Shown: one piece after another, positions 36,693-47,600 of the stretch | Layout of the letters: each line of letters starts with the position of its first letter | How positions within the stretch are numbered: position 1 is the first letter of the stretch | Assembly: GCA_036852015.1 (NCBI GenBank) | Contig: JAANDG010000090.1 | Span: 62,001 to 126,000 of the forward strand | DNA length: 64,000 nt | Origin: Pelodera strongyloides | Taxonomy: Eukaryota > Nematoda > Chromadorea > Rhabditida > Rhabditidae | Reading direction: 5' to 3' | Made by a program: the position numbers and the translations under genes | The notes under the pieces: generated by a model | Database searches by the model: none | What the model was told of the DNA's origin: nothing | The model's input: the letters and a program-made list of their open reading frames with translations, nothing else

Positions 36693-37874
36693 TTGTCGAT
36701 TTGCTCACTTCGTTCCACGATGGCTCCTCGTCAGACGAACGCTTATCGACTCGAAAACCTGAAAGGAAGAATAACTTATTCAATCAAATACTTCAACTCA
36801 TGTCTTGACTCTGTGCAAGAACTCCTTGCCCTAAACTGGGACAACTTGATCTATGTCCCAACAAATCAAACTGCATCTGCCATTAATCGTTTAAAGGCGG
36901 AAATTACAACTCTAGAACAACTTCAGAACTACATCTGGAAAACTCTTTCAGAAGCCGACTGCCTGAAAAGAAAAAACTTCCTTCTGTTTGATGCATTTCT
37001 GAATAAAAACCGAACTCGTAAACTACTCGAAACAATGAGTGACTACATTATTGAACTGAGTAACATTGCCGCTGATCACGGCATTCTTTTGGATGAACCC
37101 TCCGAGTTGCCCTTTTTGAGTATCTTGACTCCTAACGGACAACAACGGCAACTCAGCACCGATGTAAAGGTGGAGAAAACTGCTTTCGCACAAACTTCGG
37201 GTGGAATCAACCCAGTCGAGCGGGTTGATGCCAGGGATCGTGGAGATTGCGATCATGTTTTTCTAGTGGAAAATGGACCAACTCCCTTAGCGGACACTGG
37301 ACAAGAACGTCTTGACCTTGCGAGAACCGACAATGTTTTCCGACGAGGTCGGCCTCCGAACTTCAACATCAACAGTCCACGTGGACACGAAATAACTCCC
37401 CGGAGCGCGCGGCAAACTCACACGCCAAACTACGAAACAACGTCACAAACGCCTTATAGGCGGCCACAGCAAACATTTCAAAGGAAAACTGAGATGAATC
37501 AAAACTCACCATCCGCATCCATCAATCGGGCGAAACCAACTCCTCCACCGTCGAAATCCCTGAGAGCAGAAGGGAATCCTTTCGTTGCCAGGAGAGACGA
37601 TGCCGTTCCACACAACTTTCGGCCACCTGAAAAGAACGGAGTTAACTGTAAAATGCAACAATCAACTCATGCACATGTGGTAGTGTCAGAAAATCAGCCG
37701 GAAGAGACTGAAATCGACGAATGCGCCGAGAAACCGATGTCAGTGGAAGAAGGAAAGGACCGATGGTTTTCACCGGAGAAGAAGGAATTCGTGCGAAACA
37801 CAAGGACAGCTCAAGGAGGAGGAATTGAAGATAGCGAGGAGCAAGAACGTGAGTTTTTTCGTTCCTCACACTAA
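36693..37874 (+). CDS. Gag-position protein of LTR element 2
   Basis: 393-codon ORF placed just downstream of the primer binding site, where gag is expected. A likelier start is the Met at 36720 (MAPRQTNAYRL), giving 384 aa. The first 130 or so residues look helical (EITTLEQLQNYIWKTLSEA and flanks). The rest is polar, Pro/Thr/Arg/Glu-rich and disordered-looking, without a CCHC zinc knuckle. A GTGAGT donor near 37849 raises the chance that the 3' end is spliced. The next open frame overlaps its end in another register. Family assignment rests on position and general character only. Confidence 0.6.
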   Translation: MSICSLRSTMAPRQTNAYRLENLKGRITYSIKYFNSCLDSVQELLALNWDNLIYVPTNQTASAINRLKAEITTLEQLQNYIWKTLSEADCLKRKNFLLFDAFLNKNRTRKLLETMSDYIIELSNIAADHGILLDEPSELPFLSILTPNGQQRQLSTDVKVEKTAFAQTSGGINPVERVDARDRGDCDHVFLVENGPTPLADTGQERLDLARTDNVFRRGRPPNFNINSPRGHEITPRSARQTHTPNYETTSQTPYRRPQQTFQRKTEMNQNSPSASINRAKPTPPPSKSLRAEGNPFVARRDDAVPHNFRPPEKNGVNCKMQQSTHAHVVVSENQPEETEIDECAEKPMSVEEGKDRWFSPEKKEFVRNTRTAQGGGIEDSEEQEREFFRSSH

Positions 37875-38415
37875 TATTTCTCATTCTCCTCCTAACACAA
37901 AACTCCCTATTTCACACCCATATCATATAACTAAAGGGCAAACTTCTCATTCTTCTTCGTACAATTTACAACTCCCTGATTCCCATACACATCTATCAAC
38001 TAAAGGGTCAACTTCTCATTCTCCTCTATCTAATTGCCAACTCCTTCATACATCAACTAAAGGACAACTCACACCACCAGTGACTTCTATTTTGGTCCCT
38101 AATTCAACTAATCTCACTAACACTGAACTCCCCGTTTGTGGTCAAACTGTTTCCAATAAACCAGTTTTAACTAATTGTCGAGAAATTACTCAACGATGCA
38201 CGAAACAAAAAGTGCCAACAAACGTGTTAGCCATTTTTGACTTTGACGAGCATTTGCCCAGTTGTTTGTCTGTAAATAATGAGGCGAAGGTTTCGTTTAG
38301 CTCGTCGAAAATGTGTGAACTCCATGTGCTTAGTACCGAGAAAGCCGCTGTTTTTTGTAAATCCAATTTAACTAAACCAACTACGAAGCAAGCACGGACA
38401 ACTCCTAAATCGTAA
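37825..38415 (+). CDS. Second ORF of LTR element 2 (unrecognised)
   Basis: 196-codon frame overlapping the end of the gag-position ORF by 50 bp in a different register, an arrangement often used for frameshifted gag-pol. The product is Ser/Thr/Asn/Lys-rich with several short repeated words (THLSTKG and HTSTKGQ types). No protease DTG/DSG site or reverse transcriptase motif is visible. It may be a remnant or a non-coding open frame. Confidence 0.3.
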   Translation: MKIARSKNVSFFVPHTNISHSPPNTKLPISHPYHITKGQTSHSSSYNLQLPDSHTHLSTKGSTSHSPLSNCQLLHTSTKGQLTPPVTSILVPNSTNLTNTELPVCGQTVSNKPVLTNCREITQRCTKQKVPTNVLAIFDFDEHLPSCLSVNNEAKVSFSSSKMCELHVLSTEKAAVFCKSNLTKPTTKQARTTPKS

Positions 38416-39580
38416 ATCAGGTAAACTTGTGAACATAACATCGGAAAATGTTTCTACGAAACGAGCAATTGGTGTTAAAACGCCCATCAGGTTTGCGCGG
38501 AAGACTAACTTGAGGACCAATCCTCACAACTACCAGAAAAGGGGTCTAAGGCTCAAAATCGGTAAACTCTTCTTCGTCAAGAAGAAAAGACGTAAAAAAA
38601 AAACTTACTGCTACTGCAGCTTTGGTTTAGCATTCTAAACTAAAGCAGTGGCCTCTTGATTTTTAACTCCCACTAGAGGATAACTACCCTTTTTAAATAA
38701 TATTCTTTCATTTGAAAGTTGTAAACTAAAAATCTGAACTTAAAAACTGGGGTTAATACCCGGCAATGTTTTTAACTAGTTATATTCATTTACGTTTGGC
38801 TTAATTTAACTCCGAAATATTATCAGGAAACCTCTATTTCCAAACTCCACTCTCACTCGGATACAACTATGAAATTTTTAAAAACAAATTCTGTAGTAAC
38901 TCCCATTCTGGAAAACTCAGGTAAAACTGGCAGACAACGAATTCAGAACCAAATTTTTCAGAACAACTATTAACTTGCATTAAACAATAAAACAAGAATG
39001 CATAACTGTAAATTAAAATAAAATGCAAATTTTATTCCACGCACCAGCGGGAGTTCGGGTTTTGGGTGAAGTCGGCTTCAGGTCGTCTCGCCAGTCCAAA
39101 TCAACTCAAACGCTTCACGCGACCGATAACTGAAATAAATAATTATAACTCCTAAGAAATAATTAATTTTTCAACGGATAACTTACTTAAAGAAAAATAA
39201 CTGCATTCTTAATGACAAGCAACTCCTTAAATTGTCAAGCTAATCTTTTTTTGCCAATAAAAATAAACTGCGGAACCTTCAAAACTAACCTAATCGCCTT
39301 CGATTTACTCCTCATTCATTGTCGAGGACGGGGACGCATCCGTTTAGAGCGCCCTTCTGCCAGTCAACTGAAAAATATAACTCCAGATAATGGAAAACTA
39401 AAAATACAATAACACTTTTTGCGTAAAACTAAAGCTGGAATTTGCAACAAGCAGCTGCAACTGTGAGGATAAACCTCCGCCGTCTACTAAATATATGACT
39501 TGGAGGGATTGCCCTGGCTTGAAAGCCCTCCAGTCATCGGCTACGAGAAGAAGAACCAACCTGGAGAGAGAAGACGGCTC

Positions 39581-40574
39581 GGCCAATTGTACTCCGCACC
39601 GCATAACCGCATGACCGCATGACCGCATAGACACCGCATGGACGCCGCTTGCGGTCAAGCACCGCGCGGAAACCGCACGAGTTTACCAAACACCGCGCGG
39701 ACACCGCATAATGTCGGCGGACACCGCACAGACACCGCGCGAACTCGAACCCATCATATACCGCGAAATTCTACGCCGTGATTAAGATAATGTGCTCCAC
39801 ATATCTATTTTCTGCGGGATTTGATTTATGTAATTTAGAGTACAGGTTGTTTGTTAATTTAGAGTGTAGTATTTTACCATCGGAATTTCAGCATCGAAAC
39901 TGTTTACTTTACCCTATTACATTTACTTAGAACCACGACATCGTTTTCCACGACGTTGAGGTCTTTCCAAGAGTCTAATAAACATTTCGAAGTAGAATGG
40001 AATAATAAAAGACGAGGTGCACCAAACAGCAATTATAATACTTATTACAGTTAGGTTAATTTATACAAAACTCATAAAATGTAAAACTGTAATACCTAAT
40101 CCCATAAGCGGAGGTGCGACCTCTCTTAAGCCTCTACCAATTAGGAAACCGCGCCACCTACCATTGCACCAGAATAGCGCTTTTTTTTTCTCAACGAGAG
40201 AAATCGTTAAATTGGTGGTTAGACTTGAGCTTAATTGGATCTCTTCATTTTCCAGGAGACACAGCTCACAGTTGTGATTCGAAGTATATAATAGGGTAAA
40301 TAAAACAAACAACCTGTACCCTAAATTATATAATTCCCGCAGAAAATAGACATGTGGAGCACATTATCTTAATCACGGTGTAGAATTTCGCGGTATATGA
40401 TGGGTTAGAGTTCGCGCGGTGTCTGTGCGGTGTCCGCCTACATTATGCGGTGTCCGCGCGGTGTTTGGTAAACTCGTGCGGTTTCCGTGCGGTGTTTGAC
40501 CGCAAGCGGCGTCCATGCGGTGTCTATGCGGTCATGCGGTCATGCGGTTATGCGGTGCGGAGTACAATTGGCCA
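39581..40574. mobile_element. Foldback DNA transposon (994 bp, hAT-like), nested in LTR element 2
   Basis: Both ends form an inverted repeat of about 270 bp (39581-39853 and 40304-40574; GGCCAATTGTACTCCGCACC at the left). It is flanked by an 8-bp direct repeat GACGGCTC (39573-39580, 40575-40582), the duplication size typical of hAT elements. The arms carry many short GCGGT/ACCGC subterminal repeats, another hAT-like trait. The arms are nearly identical, so it is young. The 450-bp centre has no convincing ORF, so it is non-autonomous. Confidence 0.9.
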
Positions 40575-41264
40575 GACGGCTCCTCGGTCCATGATCGCGG
40601 CTCTTTGGGCGAGCAGCGTGACCAGCATCCGAACCTGGAAAGCAGAAGTGCAGGGACGAAACAATGGATAATACTAAGCAAAAAAGCTCGACAATTGCTA
40701 CTTGTTATCCTTAATGTTCCCTGTTTCTATTACGCATCAACTTTGCTATTTTAAACGAAAAATAGTGTTAACTCAATCAACAGATTGCAACTATACGGCT
40801 TTTGCCCCCGGAGGGGCGCGGTGCGCCATCTACTAGCATTGGAAACAAACTAAACTAATCTAAAACAATAATAACAACTATAAATAACTGAAAAACTCTC
40901 ATGAGCGAACAGCGAGAAAGGGTGATGACGAAATGACGCCGGTCGAATTGAAAAATATTCGCTCCCGCCGAACCGCAACGCGCGCGTTTGCGTCAGCACC
41001 GCACTCTTTAGGAACTCTCAGCTACCATATATGGAAGGCCGGCTCGGGTGTCTTACTGTATTGACCACCCAGGAAGCAAGGATCCGGTTGCTTGAGGTCG
41101 ACACGGTTTAACTAATATTAAAATAACTCTGTTCTTTAACAATGAACAGTCTTTCGAGTCAAGATGCGTAAATTCCTTTCTGTTCCTCCCGTTTACCGCT
41201 CTTCTGTTGTACTCTTATGGTTTTTCTGTATGTCTTAGGACTTAGGATCTTCGTCGGCCGGGAG

Positions 41265-41723
41265 TGTCGTGACTGCACGACCACTCTTTTCTATTTATTA
41301 ACATAATTACCGTAGAATTAGGGTTTATATTCCCGCTTACCCTTATTACCAATACCGTAACCGTAATAGGTTAATAATTATACTTGGCCTAAAATAGGCA
41401 TATTCTTCGTATTCGTACTCGTCGTAGTCGATAAGACTTGGGGCTGCGTGCCCGTATTATTCCGTCGCCCTAGACGCTAGCTCTCCCACGCTATCATTCA
41501 TATTCTGGAACTATACCGAGCTCTGAAAGAGATCGGTGATCTTTGAGTGGCAATAGGTGAAACCGACGCCCGGATCATAAACTTACCTTCGTGGTATTTT
41601 CCTCTTTATCGATCTATTGCCTCGAACCGTAATAATAAACTCTTTATATAAACTGTCTCTCTCTCTTGCTGGACTTCGGGTCGGAAGACGAAAGCACAAT
41701 CACGCACAGTGCCAGTCTTTTCA
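41265..41723 (+). repeat. Element 2 LTR, right copy (459 bp)
   Basis: Direct repeat of 36095-36552, followed by the target duplication AGCTT. Differences noticed: one extra T in the ATTC(T)GGAAC region and two substitutions. Confidence 0.95.
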
Positions 41724-41728
41724 AGCTT

Positions 41729-44647
41729 GTTCCACATCGGGTAAAGATTTATCCATTTGTATTGTTAAAACATTGTTGGTGATATAGAAATATCCGGCGT
41801 TTGTGCATAATGTCGAGGTGAGCTTATTTGTTATACCCTCTATAATATGCTTGTGGCAGCTTGGAATGATCGCCGAGTTAAAGTATGTTTCCCTTCTTTA
41901 TTAATAATATTGTACGATTTGCCCTATAAGACAAGAATAAAGAAATATATTTATCAGCTCCCAATTCAACAGGATACAGGTACGAAAGAATATGAACTTT
42001 GTAAACCTCAAATATGTATGAAGGCAAGTAAAATATCTGCACGTCGTAGGTAGAAAGAATGACATAATGAGCTTTTATTGGATACAACTTAGTAATACGC
42101 CGCTCTATCTTATTAACAAATTTTGTTTATCGCTTGGTTTCGGAAGGAAATCAACGATAAAATAGAAAATGTCAACGCTACACCTTTTTAATTTAATTTC
42201 AATGTTTAATACCTTGAAAGGAACAATGTTTCTAATGGCGCAAAAAAGCCTTGCAAGGCAATACATCTTCTACGAAAGAATTAAAATGTCTCGGAAATAA
42301 ACACGGAAGGCATGTGCTTACGCCGCTGCATTTACATTTACAGACACCACACATCACGATACACTAATGGGAAGTAAATAAAAGCTTCCAATGGCAAGAG
42401 TAAATCACCCATCTTTACAGTTAGTATTGATCAGCTCTTGAATTAGCATAATCCTTTGTTAGCGCGATAGCGCTAACATAGTTTTGGTAGAATATTATAT
42501 TTTGAACGCATCATATGCAAAAATGAAAGCGCGTCGAAGAATTATCAAATTTTCTTGCAAAGCATTGCATTTTAATTTGTCTAATAAGTAGGGGTTTTCC
42601 TTCTCCGCACGTTAGCTTGGACCACATTCTTACTTTCATTATTTCTAGAGGATTCGCACAAGTGAGAGGGGGGCTTTACACAGAAAATAAACTACAGACC
42701 AAGTTCTACAAGAGACAGAAACCTCAGCAACAAAACGGGCTCTTAGCGGTGAGTTTTTTTTTGATACACCAAAACGTGGCATCCGAGATGAAAAAACGAC
42801 GAACATATAGAATTCCAACAAATAATCGTGATGAAATAATATGTAATAATTATGTTACCCAAATACTTTCTTTTCATCACAAACATCATCTTTGTGTATT
42901 TTATCGACTAACTGTGCGTGTACATTTTTGTGTGCGTAATAAATATTATAACATCAACAGATGTGAGTCTAAAATAACAAGCAGGAAAAAACATGGTGAT
43001 TGTATGCTGCGGAGCAAGCAATTAACTGTGTACGTACTATCGAGAAATGCAGCTAATTTCTCATTCATTTTATTTTGTTTGACTTCTCGGGGATCTTTTT
43101 GTGCTCAATTTGGCATTTTGCGGCAGTCAAAGATTTTCTACGGGATCTTCGGCTTTAAACTTTCGCTTCTGCTCCTGATGCGAGCTTATCACGAACGCCG
43201 TGTCCACTTGCTATTTATAGCAGTCTGTTTCTGATAGGGAATAACTGATTGAGTGGTCATTTTTTGAGTGCTTAATCCACTCACACGTGCGTTTAATATT
43301 ATCAGACAGTAGCCGGCAAGATCTAGATTAGTATGTAGGCCTATGGAAGGTATTGAAGAAATTTAGTGATCTACTTGGTCCTAATATGTACAGTTTTTTT
43401 TCTTTTATATACATTGTACAACGACAATATCCTTCTCATGTGTCCCTCAGTACGGTATAGGGAAGCAGTTCCGCGAGCATGAGTCTTATATCATTTCTTA
43501 TGATTTTTCCAATTCGGAATACTTGGGGCTGTAGCATAGTAACAAATGACAATCCAGCACTACTCTTTTTTAAACTTTCACCTGTTCTTTACGCTTGCAT
43601 TCAAATTTTACATCATCAAGTTTTTGTAGCAATTCATGCGAAAGCAGTAATACTTCCTAATACTTGTGACTATGACTATCAATCTCTATTTGCCAACTTC
43701 TTGATAAGCAGTATATGTGTTGTTTTTGTCCTAGCACTGCCCATGCCAGCTCCTAGAATATGATGGAGCCAGCCCTTCTTTCCCCAGTACTACTTCTATT
43801 TTAGAAGTTATTCAACTCCGCCCCTTTCTTATCGCTGTGAACTGAAGACGTCAGCAATTAAGCTTTGCACACTACAAAAATAGAGTTGCTTCAAAGGTTT
43901 CCAAGTTTGTATCCTTAAATTTTGCTTATGACTACGGTAGTATTCAAGCCACTGTGGTAGTTCCACCTATAAATCTGAGACGCATTGGCAATCATTTATA
44001 ACACCAGTAAAGTCGGCTGCAAGCAAATCTGCAAAGTCGTCTTGCGATTCTCAGTATGCTTCACTAGTCTGCTGAAATTGCGCACCGTCGTCGCACACAA
44101 AAAGTGGGTCCGTCACAGCAGCGTGTGCTACGCAAATCTCGGGTGCTTCACAGGTGGCGCCCCTGCCGCGCACCCTGAAGACCATTTTTGTGCACGGCGA
44201 TGGCACGGAGTTTCACGTTGTGTGTCGTATTCGCTTTGAAAATCCGACTACAGAAAGTTGAGAGCAGAAATAACCCGCAGTTCTTCTAACATCCAGGTTC
44301 AAAAGAACAATATTCATACTCATACATAGTGTAATGAAATATTTGATTGTCGAATAGTACATTCGAACTCTTATACTGTTGCCTTTATTTGACCGCATTT
44401 GTGTTCTTTGTACAAATAACTTACATTTCAAAATCGCTGCAGTGCACAATGGAAAAATGTTATCGAAAATGTTTACATTGTTTTGAAAAAAACTGGTTTG
44501 TTGACTAAAAATCCAAAAGAGATTTTTGTGGATTATTCTGACAGATTTTATAAGGGTTATATATCGTATCGTTTTCCGTCTGTTGGTTCGCATCATTTTA
44601 TCTAAATTGATGAACCACTTTTTCTGTATGAAAAGTAACTGATTTCA
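41729..44647. other. Intergenic region upstream of the phosphate transporter
   Basis: No gene that I can support. A 205-codon open frame (42617-43234) and a 94-codon one (43479-43763) match no family I know and have no clear exon context. Also present are a small GCGC palindrome (about 42457-42477) and a GC-rich island (about 44080-44220). The last few hundred bases probably hold the transporter promoter; a TTTCAG at 44643-44648 may be a 5' UTR or trans-splice acceptor. Confidence 0.6.
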
Positions 44648-44684
44648 GGAAAACAATCGCCAATTAAATCTAGACACACACAAG

Positions 44685-47600
44685 ATGTACGACGTGACAA
44701 CTGTGTTTCCTATGCACGATTTTCAAGTAAGTTTTCAAGGCCAAGTATTATATCATGAAGAAGAACTCCTTTGGTCCCGACTAGGTAATATAAATTATAT
44801 TTGTGTCCACGCCAACCACACTACAAAAACACAACAACAGACGTATTTGTGAAGTCTCATCTCGTTCATATTCTCCTCTTTCAGACACAGATGCTATGGG
44901 CATTAATATTGGGTATTATTCTCGCCTTTACATTGGGTTTCGGAATGGGAGCAAATGACGTGGCTAACGCATTTGGTATGGCTATACCCATTTTATTTTT
45001 AATATTATTATTTTATTACAACTAATTTGTAGTTAATATTACGAATTTTAACATGCTGTGTTTCCGTTCTATTCTATAACATAGATAGTGTGTTTGAAAA
45101 CAAACACAAAGAAGGACATTTGAGATAACAAACTGTTTCAACAAAACACTCTTGTTTTGCTCTATAGTGTTGTATAAATGACCAGACCGAAATAGCCTTG
45201 ATAAAAATAGTACTTATGAGTAATATTTTTGTACAGAGAGAGAAAGAAATACAACTTTCGATGTTTCAAAGAGAGCAGATAGTGTATTGAATTAAAAGGA
45301 AAACTATAATACATATATACTAGTGCAATAATAATAAAAAATAGTTGTTTGTTGGCGTGCTGCTGGAGGGATGCCGTCATTTTAATAAAAAAAGAGGTAA
45401 TATGGCCCATATTAGAAATATGGGACCCCGTTTCGATTCCAGTCGCATACGAAGAGTTTTACCATGGTACCAATATCGAACATTATCTTTCCTAATACAA
45501 AAAAAAAAGAAAATGATATGAGCCTATGATGAACAATTATTAGTTCCCAATTTCCTACTAAAATACGAAACGATGCCGAGCGAAAAAAAAAAGTAAATAA
45601 ATTATAGTTGAAATAGGATACGGCCAATGAAACATACAGTCAATTTTTTATAGTAAGAGTGTAAAAGACGCCTATTGCTGTATTTTCAAAGTGTAAATGA
45701 TTATTTTAAGAAGTAAAAGAGGAAAACAATGATACAGTTATATTTTATTTCACGCAACTGTCAGCCTATTCTTCAAACCGTAAGGGCGAAGAATTGTTAA
45801 AATAAAAATAAAAATAAAAATAAAATTGCATGAGGAAGAGTAAATACAGGAAAATTGTAATAAAACCATAGTATAACTTTCATACCTAAATACATAGTGA
45901 TAGTATAAAATACATATATACTAATAAACTAATAACTGTTATAGGAAACAATTTTCAAAAATAGCGGGAAGGGTGTTTAATTAGTACTGAATTTGGAAAA
46001 ACACCTCGTTTCGACCCGATTTCGCAGACGAGGTGTTCTAGTGCTCGTTAGTACGAACCATGCCACTCTATATTATTAACATAGTAAAGCTGAATAATAT
46101 TTATAATAAAATTAAGGTGTAAAGTAGAAGCAAAATGCGGATAAGAAAAAAAAGGAGCTGCACCCTATTTGGGTATTGACCACTAGACAACCTAACAAAG
46201 TTGGCATGCTAGGGAGAACTTTGTAGTTTGTATTTTAACGGGAACCATATCCGTGGTGTGACCTAACAGACAAAATGGACATACGGGGTAGTACTTTGTA
46301 GTTTGTATACCGACTTATATCATGGACAAGGTGTGTGCCTAGATAAACTTACATTCTTCAGGAACTTCTGTTGGCAGCAAGGCACTCACTATAATCCAGG
46401 CATACATACTTGCAACGATTTTTGAAACTCTTGGGTCAGTATTAGTGGGTGAGGAAATTCTATTGCTTCTGAATTGTATTTGTTCGTTTATTCATTAGAC
46501 AGTGATAGGCCGAGATAACTTTGTGGTTGGAGCGCGATTGATCCGCTGGCACGCAAGGTGCGCGCAACTTCTCAGTTACTACACACTCCTTGCTCCATTT
46601 AGCGCTGTTCTTGCGAAGATATCCATTTCGCGCACTTCTGGCGCACAGTATCCATTTTCGCAGGCTACTGGCACACGCTATCATTGTTCGCGCACTTCCG
46701 GCGCACACACCTCGCGCCCATTGGACTGCGTGGACGTGGACGGCCACTTCTGTCCGCGGTTTGTTGCACAAATCATATCATTTGTGAGGATTTTTTATTT
46801 TAGGTTACAATGTGATTGATACAATGCGAAAGTCGGTGGTCGACATAGAATTGTACGATTTAGAACCGAAGATCTTTTTAGTGGGACAAATCGCCATATT
46901 GGGAGGTTTGTGTTGTCTTTCCAGAAGTTAGCTTCGAAATATTTGGATCGAAGCTAACTTCTTATTTTAACTTTGATCTAAATGGTCGTTGAGCGCTTCC
47001 CTGAATAGGATCGACATACGTAGATATGTAAATTACATTGTACATTATTCACAAAACAGTAGATTTTTGGAACCAATCACCCACAAAATACTGAAGACAT
47101 CTTGCCCCCCAAGGTGACGTCCATGGCGAACGAAGTACAGTAGACCAGTAGACACCAATCTTACTATCTCTAGGCTCTACAAGGCTCTTCTACCCGTGGG
47201 GCCTACTGTATTATCTACCCCCATATATATGACTTTAGGTTGCACTGCCTGGCTCCTTATTGCCACAATCTTTCAAATGCCCATATCAACTACGCATTCT
47301 ATTGTTGGAGCGACCCTGGGTTTCTCGATTTATTGTAAAGGATTAAAGGGAATCCACTGGGAAATGGTTGGAGGAATTGGTGAGGAACTTTATATTTTCT
47401 CTTTCCTTCTTTGTTTGTTATGATGACCATTTGAACTTGGTGGATGTCTTTTTAACTCATGATAATTCACTTGCTCACTCATTAATCACCCACTCTTTCC
47501 AGTTGCTTCGTGGTTTATTTCCCCACTATTCTCCGGAATAGTATCTACTTTTCTATACATTGTTCTCGATCATACTGTCCTTCGACGAGTAAGTTCGTCT

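Larger units (their letters stand above)
36095..41723 (+). mobile_element. LTR retrotransposon 2, complete ends, no pol seen
   Basis: 5629 bp with 458/459-bp LTRs (TGTCGTGACTG ... CAGTCTTTTCA) flanked by a 5-bp target duplication AGCTT (36090-36094, 41724-41728). Directly after the left LTR is a primer binding site complementary to a tRNA 3' end. The LTRs differ by about two substitutions and one indel, so it is recent but older than element 1. A gag-position ORF lies at 36693-37874 and a second open frame at 37825-38415. I recognise no protease, reverse transcriptase, RNase H or integrase, and the 3' half is occupied by a nested foldback transposon (39581-40574). Probably non-autonomous, mobilised by a relative. 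Confidence 0.9.

Noticed and set aside
42617..43234. 205-codon plus-strand frame between LTR element 2 and the phosphate transporter
   Set aside because: Longest unexplained frame in the spacer, but the translation has no domain, signal peptide or clear splice partners. Not enough to call a gene; transcript data could revive it.
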